A stretch of DNA of 64,000 nt from contig JAKLEB010000002.1 in the NCBI GenBank assembly GCA_022711765.1, positions 610,368-674,367 of the forward strand. The letters run 5' to 3'. The position numbers were made by a program, and so were the translations under genes. Position 1 is the first letter of the stretch, and each line of letters begins with the position of its first letter. Below, piece by piece: positions 25,864 through 36,658 of the stretch. The notes below the pieces were generated by a model that saw only the letters and a program-made list of their open reading frames with translations, had not been told where the DNA came from and searched no databases. The stretch is from Candidatus Krumholzibacteriota bacterium (lineage in GTDB: Bacteria > Krumholzibacteriota > Krumholzibacteriia > LZORAL124-64-63).

Positions 25864-26982
25864 ATGCTCAAACCGATCGCTGCGCACGGTCGGACCGCCA
25901 CGGTCCCGGCGGTCGACCTGCGACGGATCCACCACGTCGAGCTCTGGGTCGGCAATGCCAGGCAGGCGGCGTACTTCTACCGCAAGTGCTTCGGCTTCGA
26001 CCAGGTCGCCTACCTGGGGCCGGAGACCGGGAACCACGACCGAGCGAGCTACTGCCTCCGCCAGGGCGAGATCTTCCTGGTCCTGACCTCGCCGCTCTCG
26101 CACCTCAGCCCGCTGAATGTCTGGCTGAGCTGTCATGGCGACGGCGTCCGCGACCTCGCCTTCGAAGTCGGCGACGCGACGGACGCCTTCGCGGGCGCCG
26201 TGGCGCGCGGCGCGATCCCCGTGGCCGGACCCCACGACGTCGAGGCCGCCGACGGCGCGGTGCGCCGGGCGGCGGTCCGCACCTACGGCGACACGATCCA
26301 CAGCTTCATCGAGCGCGGCGACTACGAGGGGTTCCTGCCCGGCTACGCGCTCGACACGGTCCGCGGCGGCAACGTGGGCGTGCACTGCATCGATCACGTG
26401 GTCGGCAACGTCGACCACGACCGCATGCAGTACTGGTGCGACTTCTACGCGCAGGTCTTCGATTTCTCGCAGTTCGTCAGCTACGACGACAAGGACATTT
26501 GCACCGACTACACGGCGCTGCGCAGCAAGGTCATGGCCGATCGCGAGCGCAACATCAAGTTGCCGATCAACGAACCGGCTCCGGGCAAGCTGAAGAGCCA
26601 GATCCAGGAGTACCTCGATTTCAACCTGACGGCCGGCGTCCAGCACATCGCGCTGCGGACCGACGACATCATCGAGACGATCTCGCACCTGCGGGCGAAC
26701 GGCGCCGAATTCCTCGACGTGCCCGACTCGTATTACGAGGCGATCTGGAAGCGCGTCGGCCGCATCGACCAGGACCCGGACCGGATCCGCGACCTGCGCA
26801 TCCTGGTCGACCGTGACGACAACGGTTACCTGCTGCAGCTCTTCACGCGGCCTCTGCAGGACCGGCCGACCCTCTTCCTCGAGGTCATCCAGCGCTGCGG
26901 TAGCGACAGCTTCGGCAAGGGCAACTTCCAGGCGCTCTTCGAGGCGATCGAGCGCGAGCAGATCCGGCGCGGAAACGTCTGA
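25864..26982 (+). CDS. hpd: 4-Hydroxyphenylpyruvate dioxygenase
   Basis: HPPD converts 4-hydroxyphenylpyruvate and O2 to homogentisate. The 372-residue protein has two vicinal-oxygen-chelate halves. The three Fe(II) ligands can be placed at H178 (IDHVVGNV), H261 (GVQHIALRTDDI) and E340 (FLEVIQR), in the order and spacing of the family. The C-terminal helix with FGKGNFQALFEAIE that closes the active site is present. The ATG is preceded by GAGAGGTGATC. It is the first gene of a five-gene plus-strand operon for tyrosine degradation; a phenylalanine hydroxylase or tyrosine aminotransferase gene is not in the window. Confidence 0.97.
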   Translation: MLKPIAAHGRTATVPAVDLRRIHHVELWVGNARQAAYFYRKCFGFDQVAYLGPETGNHDRASYCLRQGEIFLVLTSPLSHLSPLNVWLSCHGDGVRDLAFEVGDATDAFAGAVARGAIPVAGPHDVEAADGAVRRAAVRTYGDTIHSFIERGDYEGFLPGYALDTVRGGNVGVHCIDHVVGNVDHDRMQYWCDFYAQVFDFSQFVSYDDKDICTDYTALRSKVMADRERNIKLPINEPAPGKLKSQIQEYLDFNLTAGVQHIALRTDDIIETISHLRANGAEFLDVPDSYYEAIWKRVGRIDQDPDRIRDLRILVDRDDNGYLLQLFTRPLQDRPTLFLEVIQRCGSDSFGKGNFQALFEAIEREQIRRGNV

Positions 26983-27026
26983 GGCGCGCGAGCGGCCGCC
27001 ACCCGCCCGGGAAGGGAGCGACGACG

Positions 27027-28193
27027 ATGCCGTACTACCACCGGCTGGGCGAGGTTCCGCCCAAGCGCCACACGGTCTTCGCGAAGCCCGGCGGCGGGAT
27101 CCACTACGAGCACCTGATGGGGAACCTGGGCTTCACGGGCCTGCAATCGCTCCTCTACACGTTGCGGCGGCCGACGGCCGTCGTGCGCACGGAGAAGGTC
27201 CGGCCGCGCCGCTGGGACGCCGACAGCGACTCGACCCTCCGCATGCGGCACCTGCGCACGCACCGGCTGGAAACGCCTGGCCCCAGCGCGGTCACCGATC
27301 GGATCCCGCTGCTCTTCAACCACGACCTGGCGCTGAGTCTGGCGCGGCCGCGGGCCGACGACAGGTTCTTCTATCGCAACAGCCAGGGCGACGAGATCGT
27401 GTTTTTGAGCCGCGGCCAGGGCGTGCTGGAATCGCAGTTCGGCGAGCTGGACGTCCGCCAGGGCGATTACGTCGTGATCCCGCGCGGAATCGTCCACCGG
27501 TGGCGGCTGGACCTGCGCGACGAGCCGATCCTGCTCTGCGTCGAGAGCCGGGGGCATGTGCGCACGCCGTCGCGGTATCGCAACGAGCACGGCCAGCTGC
27601 TCGAGCACAGCCCGTACTGCGAGCGCGACATCCGGCCGCCGAGCCGCCTCGTGACGGTCGACGAAACGGGCGAGTTCGCGGTGGTGGTCAAGAAGGACAA
27701 CGAGTTCCACCTGGTGACGGTGGACCACCACCCCTGCGACACTGTCGGCTGGGACGGCTACTATTTTCCGTGGGCGCTGTCGATCCACGATTTCGAGCCG
27801 ATCACCGGGCGGCTCCACCAGCCGCCGCCGGTGCACCAGACCTTCGCCGGCGACGGCTGGGTCCTCTGCTCGTTCGTGCCGCGCCTCTACGACTACCACC
27901 CGCAGGCCGTCCCGGCTCCGTACAACCACAGCAACGTGATGTCGGACGAGGTCCTCTACTACTGCAACGACGAGTTCATGAGCCGGTCCGGCATCGAGTT
28001 CGGCTCGCTCACCCTGCACCCCGACGGCCTGCCGCACGGGCCGCAACCTGGCCGGACGGAGGCCTCGATCGGGCAGAAGGAGACCAGGGAACTCGCCGTG
28101 ATGATCGACGCCTTCGCGCCGCTGCGCGTGGCGACCGCCGCGCTGTCGTGCGAGGATCCGGAATATCCTCGCTCCTGGCTGGAGGAGTCGTGA
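27027..28193 (+). CDS. hmgA: Homogentisate 1,2-dioxygenase
   Basis: HmgA opens the ring of homogentisate to 4-maleylacetoacetate. The 388-residue cupin protein belongs to the short bacterial branch (human HGD has 445 residues). Likely iron ligands are H301 and E308 in NHSNVMSDEVLYY and H331 or H337 in LHPDGLPHGP. The human spacing is H-x5-E; here the residue at that place is D307 with E308 next, as I recall for other bacterial short forms. The ATG follows GGGAG. It starts 44 bases after hpd, and its stop overlaps the GTG of the unknown gene. Confidence 0.95.
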   Translation: MPYYHRLGEVPPKRHTVFAKPGGGIHYEHLMGNLGFTGLQSLLYTLRRPTAVVRTEKVRPRRWDADSDSTLRMRHLRTHRLETPGPSAVTDRIPLLFNHDLALSLARPRADDRFFYRNSQGDEIVFLSRGQGVLESQFGELDVRQGDYVVIPRGIVHRWRLDLRDEPILLCVESRGHVRTPSRYRNEHGQLLEHSPYCERDIRPPSRLVTVDETGEFAVVVKKDNEFHLVTVDHHPCDTVGWDGYYFPWALSIHDFEPITGRLHQPPPVHQTFAGDGWVLCSFVPRLYDYHPQAVPAPYNHSNVMSDEVLYYCNDEFMSRSGIEFGSLTLHPDGLPHGPQPGRTEASIGQKETRELAVMIDAFAPLRVATAALSCEDPEYPRSWLEES

Positions 28194-29092
28194 CCGCCGA
28201 CGCGCGGGCTGCCCTGTTCGGCGGTCTGATCGATTACGCCGGGCTCTTCCCGCCGGCGGACCTGGACCTGGGCGAGGCGCTCGTGACCTACGATGGCCAC
28301 CTGCACGGGCCGGATTCGGCCCTCCTGGGCCGCTTCGTGGCGCCGGCCGCGCGCCTCGAGGAGCTCCGGCCGTGGCTGGCCGGGACCTGGCGCCCCGGGC
28401 GTCCCCTGCGTCTCGCGGTCGTGACCGCGCTGGGGAACGTCGGCGCCGTGGCGGACTTCGCGGCGTCGGCGCCGGCCGCCCGGATCGAGGCGCTGGACCT
28501 CTCCCTGCCCCGCGACGTCTCGCCCGCCGTCTGGCTCGACGGGGTCCTCGCCGTCGTCGCGCAAGCCCGCCTCGGCGGCGTCGAGATCCACGTGGAGCTG
28601 TCGCCTGGTCGCGACCGCGATCTGCTCGCCGCCCTGGGCGGGCGCCAGGGACGACCCGGGGTGGGTCGCCTGGGGGCCAAGCTCCGGTGCGGAGGGGTCG
28701 CGTCCGACCAGGTCCCCCCGGTCGAGCGCGTGGCTGCCGTGGTGGCGGCTGCCCGCGACGCGGCGGTGCCGCTCAAGTTCACGGCGGGGCTTCACCACCC
28801 GTTGCGGGGCATGGGGGCGACCGGTCACGCGCCGATGCACGGCTTCCTGAACGTCTACGGCGCGGCGCTCCTGGCGCACGACCACGGGCTGGAGGCGGCC
28901 GACCTCACGAACGTCGTGGCCGACACGGAGCCCGCGTCGTTCCGCGTGGACCGCGACGGGTTCGCCTGGCGGGACCGGTTCGTGGCGGCCGATCGCGTCG
29001 CGGCGCTGCGCTCGGGGCTGATCGGCGGCTACGGCAGCTGCTCGTTCGCGGAACCGCTGGCGGACCTGCGGTCCCTCGCCATCTTGACCTGA
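28190..29092 (+). CDS. Uncharacterised protein in the tyrosine operon (candidate maleylacetoacetate isomerase)
   Basis: This 300-residue protein has no family I can name with certainty. It begins LIDYAGLFPPADLD and has three blocks that look conserved: GAKLRCGG at 162-169, KFTAGLHHPLR at 196-206 and YGSCSFAEP at 281-289. The alternation of strands and helices suggests a TIM-barrel-like enzyme. It has just two cysteines, C167 and C284, each inside one of those blocks. Its GTG overlaps the hmgA stop, and fahA starts 14 bases after it. The operon otherwise lacks maleylacetoacetate isomerase, which usually is a zeta-class glutathione transferase. The context therefore suggests an unrelated isomerase, perhaps with a cysteine nucleophile in place of glutathione. 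That role is inference only. Confidence 0.85.
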   Translation: MTADARAALFGGLIDYAGLFPPADLDLGEALVTYDGHLHGPDSALLGRFVAPAARLEELRPWLAGTWRPGRPLRLAVVTALGNVGAVADFAASAPAARIEALDLSLPRDVSPAVWLDGVLAVVAQARLGGVEIHVELSPGRDRDLLAALGGRQGRPGVGRLGAKLRCGGVASDQVPPVERVAAVVAAARDAAVPLKFTAGLHHPLRGMGATGHAPMHGFLNVYGAALLAHDHGLEAADLTNVVADTEPASFRVDRDGFAWRDRFVAADRVAALRSGLIGGYGSCSFAEPLADLRSLAILT

Positions 29093-29106
29093 ACCCCCGA
29101 CCCGGG

Positions 29107-30399
29107 ATGGCCCGCATGGACTCGACTGGCACACCGGCTGCGCAGAGCTTCCTCGAGGTGGCTGCTGATTCCCATTTCTCGCTGCAGAACCTCCCCTGGG
29201 GCGTCGTCGCGCGGCCCGGCGAGGAGCCCCGCTGCGCGGTGCGGCTCGGCGATTGGGCCATCGACCTCGCCCGCCTGCAGGCGTCGGACCTGCTCGCCGT
29301 GGCCGGGCTGCCCAACGGGGTCTTCGAGCGCGATGCGCTCAATGACTTCATGGCGCTGCCGGCGTCCGTACGCCGGGCTGTCCGCGCGCGGCTCGGCGCG
29401 CTCCTGCGGCGGGACGCACCCCAGCTGCGCGACGACCCGGCGCTGCGCCGGCGGGTCCTGCTCCCGCTGGCGGACGTCACGGTGCTGGCGCCGGTCAGGA
29501 TCGGCGACTACACCGACTTCTACTCGAGCCGGGACCATGCGACCAACGTCGGCATCATGTTCCGCGGCCGCCAGAACGCGCTGATGCCCAACTGGCTGCA
29601 CCTGCCGGTGGGCTACCACGGGCGGGCGAGCTCGATCGTGCCGAGCGGCACCGCGGTGCGGCGACCGCGCGGCCAGCTGCAGCCGAACGCCGGGGAGCCG
29701 CCGGTCTTCGGCCCGAGTCGCCTGCTGGACTTCGAGCTCGAGGTTGGTTTCTTCTACGGCGGCCCGCCGACCGAGCTCGGTTCGACGCTGAGCGTGGACG
29801 CGGCGGACGACCGGATCTTCGGTCTGGTCCTCGTGAACGACTGGTCGGCCCGCGACGTCCAGGCGTGGGAGTACCAGCCGCTCGGACCGTTCACGGCGAA
29901 GAACTTCGCGACCAGCATCTCGCCGTGGGTCGTGCCGTGGGAGGCGCTGCAGCCATTCCGCCGCGAGCCGCCGCCGCAGGACCCGGCGCCGTTGCCCTAC
30001 CTGCGCGGCGAGCGCAACGCGTCGTTCGACATCGCGCTCGAGGTAGCGCTGGCGACCCCGCGTCAGACGGCGCCCCATCCGGTCTGCCGGACGAATTTCC
30101 GGCACCTCTACTGGACCATGCAGCAGCAGCTCGCGCACCACACGGTCACCGGCTGCAACGTGAGGCCGGGCGACCTGATGGCCTCGGGGACGATCAGCGG
30201 ACCGGACCGGGACAGCCGGGGGAGCCTCCTCGAGTTGACCTGGCGCGGCTCCGAGCCGATCCGCCTGCCGTCGGGCGAGGAGCGCCGGTTCCTCGAGGAT
30301 GGCGACACGGTGATCATGACCGGCTGGAGCCAGGGCGACGGCTATCGCGTCGGCTTCGGCGAGGTGCGCGGCGACGTCCTGCCCGCCCGTCCAGACTGA
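29107..30399 (+). CDS. fahA: Fumarylacetoacetase
   Basis: FahA hydrolyses fumarylacetoacetate to fumarate and acetoacetate. The 430 residues match the usual length. The N-terminal SH3-like domain includes FSLQNLPWGVV. The catalytic domain has IGDYTDFYSSRDHA (read in parts), the metal-site acidic residues in LLDFELEVGFF, and VNDWSARDVQAWEY followed by GPFTAKNFATS. ATG 29107 is used; another ATG three codons downstream has a slightly better-spaced GGGATGG. It is gene four of the operon. Confidence 0.96.
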   Translation: MARMDSTGTPAAQSFLEVAADSHFSLQNLPWGVVARPGEEPRCAVRLGDWAIDLARLQASDLLAVAGLPNGVFERDALNDFMALPASVRRAVRARLGALLRRDAPQLRDDPALRRRVLLPLADVTVLAPVRIGDYTDFYSSRDHATNVGIMFRGRQNALMPNWLHLPVGYHGRASSIVPSGTAVRRPRGQLQPNAGEPPVFGPSRLLDFELEVGFFYGGPPTELGSTLSVDAADDRIFGLVLVNDWSARDVQAWEYQPLGPFTAKNFATSISPWVVPWEALQPFRREPPPQDPAPLPYLRGERNASFDIALEVALATPRQTAPHPVCRTNFRHLYWTMQQQLAHHTVTGCNVRPGDLMASGTISGPDRDSRGSLLELTWRGSEPIRLPSGEERRFLEDGDTVIMTGWSQGDGYRVGFGEVRGDVLPARPD

Positions 30400-30420
30400 G
30401 GCCGCGAGCCGGGAGCGACG

Positions 30421-32370
<1,950 letters not shown>

Positions 32371-32377
32371 CGGCGGC

Positions 32378-32398
32378 GCCTCGCGGACGGCGCGAGGC
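32378..32398 (+). terminator. Hairpin at the end of the tyrosine operon
   Basis: GCCTCGCG at 32378-32385 pairs with CGCGAGGC at 32391-32398 across a five-base loop, eight bases after the acetoacetate-CoA ligase stop. No T-tract follows, so it may only protect the 3' end. Confidence 0.45.
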
Positions 32399-32482
32399 CG
32401 CTCTCGACATCGCGGCGGATCCGCGGCAAGATCAGACCGCGCACCGGCCGCCGCGGCGGGCACTAGACTTGGGAGTACCGCG

Positions 32483-33370
32483 TTGCCCCTGTTCCCTGCG
32501 ATCGAGGCCGCCCTGCGCGCCGGCTCGGCGATCCTCGAGGTGTACCGCCGAGACTTCGCGGTCGAGTACAAGGCGGATTGCTCCCCGCTCACCGCGGCGG
32601 ACACGGCCGCCCACGAGACCATCGTCGAGCGTCTCCAGCCGCTGGGACTGCCGATCCTGTCCGAGGAGAGCGAGGACGTCCTGGTCGTCGAGCGCGCCGC
32701 CTGGCGGAGATTCTGGCTCGTCGATCCGCTCGACGGGACGAAGGAATTCGTCAAGAAGAACGGCGAGTTCACGGTCAACGTCGCGCTCGTCGCCGGCGGA
32801 CGCCCCTGGCTGGGCGTGGTCTACGCGCCGGTTTTGGACATCCTCTACTGGGGCTCGGGCGCCGCCGGACCCGGCGAGGGCGCGTGGAAAGCGACCGGTT
32901 GCGCCGGCCGCACCGCGGCGCAGGTCCTCGACGCCGCCGTGCCGCTGTCCGTCGCCGCGCCGGGGCGGCCGGGCGAGAGCCTCCGGATCGTGGCGTCGCG
33001 CTCCCACTGCGGCGAGCGGACGGTGGCGTTCATCGAGCAGCTGGAGGCCCGATTCGGCGCCGGAGAGCGCGTGAGCCTCGGCAGCTCGCTCAAGCTCTGC
33101 CTGGTCGCCGAGGGCTCGGCTCACGTCTACCCGCGCATCGCGCCGACCATGGAGTGGGACACCGCGGCCGCGCAGGCGGTGGTCGAGGCGGCGGGCGGCA
33201 ACGTGTACGAATACGATCCCGCGCTCACCGCCATCGACTACCTCGACCCCGCCGCAGCGCCGGGCCGACTGCGCTCGCTGCGGTACAACAAGGACGACCT
33301 GCGGAATCCCTTCTTCGTCGCCTGCGGGTCCCTCGACCGTTCCGGAGGATCGGGCTCGCGAGGGACCTGA
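32483..33370 (+). CDS. cysQ: CysQ-like 3'(2'),5'-bisphosphate nucleotidase (inositol monophosphatase family)
   Basis: The 295-residue enzyme has the Li-sensitive phosphatase metal sites: E61-E62 in LSEES, D81-PLDGT-K in VDPLDGTKEFVKK (short-read as DPLDGTKEF), and the C-terminal EWDTAAAQ block with the third-metal aspartate. The KEFVKKNGEFTVN run fits CysQ, which removes 3'-phosphoadenosine 5'-phosphate made in sulfate assimilation, rather than SuhB. The TTG start follows GGGAG with seven bases between. It is convergent with the TrmH-family gene. Confidence 0.9.
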   Translation: MPLFPAIEAALRAGSAILEVYRRDFAVEYKADCSPLTAADTAAHETIVERLQPLGLPILSEESEDVLVVERAAWRRFWLVDPLDGTKEFVKKNGEFTVNVALVAGGRPWLGVVYAPVLDILYWGSGAAGPGEGAWKATGCAGRTAAQVLDAAVPLSVAAPGRPGESLRIVASRSHCGERTVAFIEQLEARFGAGERVSLGSSLKLCLVAEGSAHVYPRIAPTMEWDTAAAQAVVEAAGGNVYEYDPALTAIDYLDPAAAPGRLRSLRYNKDDLRNPFFVACGSLDRSGGSGSRGT

Positions 33371-33427
33371 ACGGATCGAGCCAGAGCGAAGGCCCTGCGA
33401 GCGACGCCTCACGGCCGGCCGCGACGA

Positions 33428-34129
33428 TCAGCACGGCGACGCCCATTCCTGCAGGAGCTTCACCGTGAGCGCCCGCGCCTTGGCGCCCTCCTGCATGAGC
33501 CAGCAGAGCCGCAACGCGTCGCGCTCGACGGCGTCCAGCTCCCAGCCGGCGCCTGCCCGGAGCCGTTCGGTGAGCGCGCGCAGGCACAGCGCCGCGGTGA
33601 CCGAGACATTGAGACTCTCGGTGAACCCGACCATGGGCACGTGCACGCGGAGGTCGGCGGCGGCGAGGGCCGCCGGGCTGAGGCCGACCTCCTCGGTGCC
33701 GAAGCAGACGGCGAGCGGCCGGTCGAGCGAGACCGCGTCGATGGGCGGACTGGCGGGGTCGACGGTGGTGGCCACGAGCGCATACCCGCCCGCGCGGAGC
33801 GCTGCCGCGGCCTCATCGATCGAGCCGTAGCGCAGAACGGTGAGCCAGCGAGCCGCGCCGCGGACGACGCGCGTGTGCGGTCGGAACCGCCGCTCGCGCT
33901 CGACGACGTGGATGTCCTGCACGCCGAAGCACTCGGCCGACCGCATCACCGCGCTCGCGTTGTGGGGGTCGTAGAGATCCTCGAAGAGCACCGTCAGGCG
34001 TCGCGTGCGGCGCGCCAGGACCTGCTCCATGCGGTCGAGGCGTCGCGGCCGGATCACCGCGCGGAGCTGGCGCTCGAGCTCGGCGCGGCGCGCGGCATCG
34101 AGGCGAGGCAGGAAGTGGGAGAAATCCAT
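33428..34129 (-). CDS. TrmH/SpoU family tRNA 2'-O-methyltransferase
   Basis: The 233-residue protein has the SPOUT trefoil-knot motifs: LYDPHNASAVMRSAECFG (motif 1, short-read NASAVMRSAE), FGTEEVGLS (motif 2) and the C-terminal knot ESLNVSVTAALCL (motif 3). The arginine-rich N-terminal region and C-terminal extension fit TrmH (Gm18 of tRNA) better than RlmB, which has an L30-like N-domain. It precedes a response regulator gene oriented the same way, with 36 bases between them. Confidence 0.92.
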   Translation of the reverse strand: MDFSHFLPRLDAARRAELERQLRAVIRPRRLDRMEQVLARRTRRLTVLFEDLYDPHNASAVMRSAECFGVQDIHVVERERRFRPHTRVVRGAARWLTVLRYGSIDEAAAALRAGGYALVATTVDPASPPIDAVSLDRPLAVCFGTEEVGLSPAALAAADLRVHVPMVGFTESLNVSVTAALCLRALTERLRAGAGWELDAVERDALRLCWLMQEGAKARALTVKLLQEWASPC

Positions 34130-34165
34130 GGCCTGGATCCGGGACCGGCCCCGCCGCCCGCGGCG

Positions 34166-34534
34166 CTACTCGCCGGCGAGCTCGGCGACCGCCGCGAGGA
34201 TCTCCTCGTTCTTGAACGGTTTGCGGATGGCGCGGTCGGCGCCCAGGAGGCGCGCCGAGTGGAGGTAGTTCTCCGGCGTGCTGCGCCCGCCGCCGCTGAT
34301 GGCGATGACCTTGAGCCGAGGGTGGTCGCGACGGAGATCGAGCAGGGTCTCGATCCCGTCCTTCTCGGGCATGATGATGTCGGTGATCACGACCTGCGTC
34401 GGACGCTCGCGAAACATGGACACACCGTCACGACCGTTGCAGGCTGCGGCCACGGTATGGCCCGCGCGGCTGAGCACCGCGACGAGGTACTCGCGGACTT
34501 CCTGATCGTCTTCGATGACGAGGATGCTCGCCAT
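34166..34534 (-). CDS. Stand-alone receiver (CheY-like) response regulator
   Basis: The 122-residue protein is a single receiver domain: acidic pocket E8-D9-D10, phosphoacceptor D52 in ITDIIMPEKDG and K105 in IRKPFKN. It has no output domain, so it acts by protein contact, as CheY or Spo0F do. No histidine kinase is adjacent. Its loop after strand 4 carries ISGGGRSTPENYL, a form common in the receiver-only proteins of Alphaproteobacteria and Planctomycetes. It lies upstream of the TrmH gene and may be co-transcribed with it. Confidence 0.9.
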   Translation of the reverse strand: MASILVIEDDQEVREYLVAVLSRAGHTVAAACNGRDGVSMFRERPTQVVITDIIMPEKDGIETLLDLRRDHPRLKVIAISGGGRSTPENYLHSARLLGADRAIRKPFKNEEILAAVAELAGE

Positions 34535-34838
34535 GGTTCAACGACCTCCGTTCGGTCGGTCGGGGAGTCGTCCGAGCATAGCCGGACCGCGCGCATCGCG
34601 GCAACCGCGAATCCAGCGCCGGGTCAGGCTCGGCTTGCGCCTCAGCCCTACCAAGTTATGATCCTGGCGGACATCCGCTACCTCCAGCCGCCCGCCGGGG
34701 CGCGATCATCGCCGGCCGACGGCAACCCGACCGTGGCGGCGCGCGTCTGATCGGAGAGCCTCGACCTGCAACCTCGCCGGCGTCGCGTCGTAGGTACGCG
34801 GTCCGCCGCCAGTCGACCGCCAGCCCAGCGGAGATGTC
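34535..34838. other. 304-base divergent intergenic region
   Basis: The region separates the minus-strand response regulator from the plus-strand ABC operon. It holds the candidate ABC promoter described separately and otherwise no gene, repeat or strong hairpin that I can support. Confidence 0.5.
34635..34662 (+). promoter_or_regulatory. Candidate promoter of the ABC operon
   Basis: TTGCGC at 34635-34640 and TATGAT at 34657-34662 have a 16-base spacer. The -10 matches 5 of 6 bases in GC-rich surroundings. The leader to the first ATG would be about 170 bases, leaving space for regulation. Confidence 0.45.
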
Positions 34839-35801
34839 ATGACCGCCGACAGCAGCAACCTGCAGGTGGAGCACCTGACGTTCGCCTACCGGCGCGAGCC
34901 GGTGCTGCGCGACGTCTCCTTCGTGCTCGAGCGCGGCGCCGTGGGCCTGCTCGGACCGAACGGTTCGGGCAAGACCACTCTCTTGCGCGCCCTGCTGGGC
35001 CAGGTTCCGGTACGACCCGGCCAGGTCCGGGTGCAGGGCCACGACATGGCGCACGAGGCCCGGCTCGGACGACGCAGCCTGGGCTGGATGCCCGAGCGCG
35101 GCGGGATCATCCCGGGCCTCAGCGGCGTTGCGCTCACGGCGTATCTCGGCGAGCTCTCGGGCATGGCGCGCCAGGACGCGATGCAGCGCGCGCACGAGGT
35201 CCTGCACTTCGTCGGCCTGCGTGACGAACGCTATCGCTCCTGCGAGACCTACAGTCAGGGCATGCGGCAGCGACTGAAGCTGGCCGGCGCGCTCGTCCAC
35301 GATCCGCGGTGGCTCCTGCTCGACGAACCGACGAGCGGGCTGGACCCCGGCGGTCGCGTCGACATGCTCGATCTGGTCGCGGATCTCGCCGGGCGCAAGG
35401 GCCTCGGCGTGATCCTCTCGACGCACCTGCTCGCCGACGTCGAGGCTGTCTGCCGCGAGATCCTGGTGCTGCGCGAGGGGCGGCTGCTCGACCGGCAGCC
35501 GGTCGCCGGCCACGATCGGGGCGGCCAGCAGGTCTTCGAGATCTCCGGGTTCGGCGGCGAGGAGGCGTTCGTCGAGGCGCTGGCCCGGCTGGCGCTGAGC
35601 GTCAAGCGTGATGGCCGCCACATCACCGCCGTGCTGGACCTCGACACGCTCCCGGCCGGCCCGGGCAATCCGACCGCGCGCGCCATGCGGGCCGTGCTCG
35701 AGCTGGCGGTCGCGTGCGATTACTCGCCGCGTCGCCTGCGCCGGCGGCCGGTGACCCTGGCGGACGAGTTCCACGCGCTGGTCAATCCGGAGGCACGCTA
35801 A
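34839..35801 (+). CDS. ABC transporter ATP-binding protein (exporter type)
   Basis: The 320-residue ATPase has Walker A GPNGSGKTT at 39-47, signature YSQGMRQR at 138-145 in the degenerate form typical of the DRA/CcmA-like exporters, and Walker B LLLDEP at 159-164 followed by TSGLDPGG. A C-terminal extension of about 100 residues follows. The partner permease begins inside its stop codon (TAATG). The operon holds two such ATPase-permease pairs. The substrate is unknown; bacitracin/NosF-like or gliding GldA-like systems are the nearest models by architecture. Confidence 0.92.
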   Translation: MTADSSNLQVEHLTFAYRREPVLRDVSFVLERGAVGLLGPNGSGKTTLLRALLGQVPVRPGQVRVQGHDMAHEARLGRRSLGWMPERGGIIPGLSGVALTAYLGELSGMARQDAMQRAHEVLHFVGLRDERYRSCETYSQGMRQRLKLAGALVHDPRWLLLDEPTSGLDPGGRVDMLDLVADLAGRKGLGVILSTHLLADVEAVCREILVLREGRLLDRQPVAGHDRGGQQVFEISGFGGEEAFVEALARLALSVKRDGRHITAVLDLDTLPAGPGNPTARAMRAVLELAVACDYSPRRLRRRPVTLADEFHALVNPEAR

Positions 35802-36658
35802 TGCCTGTCCACGAGCGAGGCTACACCCACTGGCAGCCGTCGGGCCTGCACGCGGACCCGGCGTGGTGGGTGATCGCGAAGCGGGGTCTCGTCGGACCGC
35901 TCAAGCGCCGCTGGACGCTGATGCTGCTGTTCATGGCCTGGGTCCCGGCCGTGGTCAAGGGCGGCATCATCTTCTTCAAGGCCAAGGCCGGTCAGATCAT
36001 CGACCTGGCGGCCGGCGGCGCCTGGACCAGCATCAACGCGGCCGGATTCCTCGCGTTCGTCGAGGGGCAGCGGTTCTTCGTGTTCCTGGCGACCGTGATC
36101 CTGGGCGCGGGTCTGATCGCCCGCGACCGGCGCGAGAACGGGCTCGCGCTCTACTTCGCCAGGCCGCTCGGCCTGGTCGACTACCTGGCGGGCAAGTCGC
36201 TCATCGTCCTCGGCGGCTACCTCGCGGTGACCCTGGCGCCGGTGCTCGTGCTCTGCCTGTTCGCGTACCTCGTCGATCCGGAGGCGGCCGGACTCGAGTT
36301 GCTGGTGCTGACGCCGCTGCGCCTGGTCGTCTTCTGCCTGCTCGCCGGAACCGGGATCGCGCTCGTGATGCTCGCCCTCTCGAGCCTCGCGACGCGCACC
36401 GTGCTGGTCGTGGTCTGGTGGACGGTCATCTGCCTGGGGGGCGACGCCGTGGGCGGCATCGGCGAGGCCGTGGGTGTTCCCGGCCTGCAGTACGCGAACT
36501 TCCTGGGCCACTGGCACAATGCGGGTGCGCTGATCCTCGGGGCTGATCAACGCCTGCCGGTCTCGCCGTGGGCGAGCCTCGCGATCTGCATCCTGGTCGT
36601 CGCCGGCTCGCTGGCCGTCCTGCGGTCGCGAATCCGTCCGGTGGAGGTGGTGACATGA
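35801..36658 (+). CDS. ABC-2 type permease
   Basis: The 285-residue protein has about six hydrophobic helices, with a first helix after a basic stretch (KRRWTLMLLFMAW, residues about 40-52) and the central LARPLG-like loop (YFARPLGLVDYLAGK, read as ARPLGLVDYL). This loop, with R-x-R-x-E-N-G upstream, is typical of ABC-2/NosY-like permeases. The ATG overlaps the preceding ATPase stop; an upstream in-frame ATG lies inside that gene and is rejected. Its stop overlaps the next ATG. Confidence 0.88.
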   Translation: MPVHERGYTHWQPSGLHADPAWWVIAKRGLVGPLKRRWTLMLLFMAWVPAVVKGGIIFFKAKAGQIIDLAAGGAWTSINAAGFLAFVEGQRFFVFLATVILGAGLIARDRRENGLALYFARPLGLVDYLAGKSLIVLGGYLAVTLAPVLVLCLFAYLVDPEAAGLELLVLTPLRLVVFCLLAGTGIALVMLALSSLATRTVLVVVWWTVICLGGDAVGGIGEAVGVPGLQYANFLGHWHNAGALILGADQRLPVSPWASLAICILVVAGSLAVLRSRIRPVEVVT

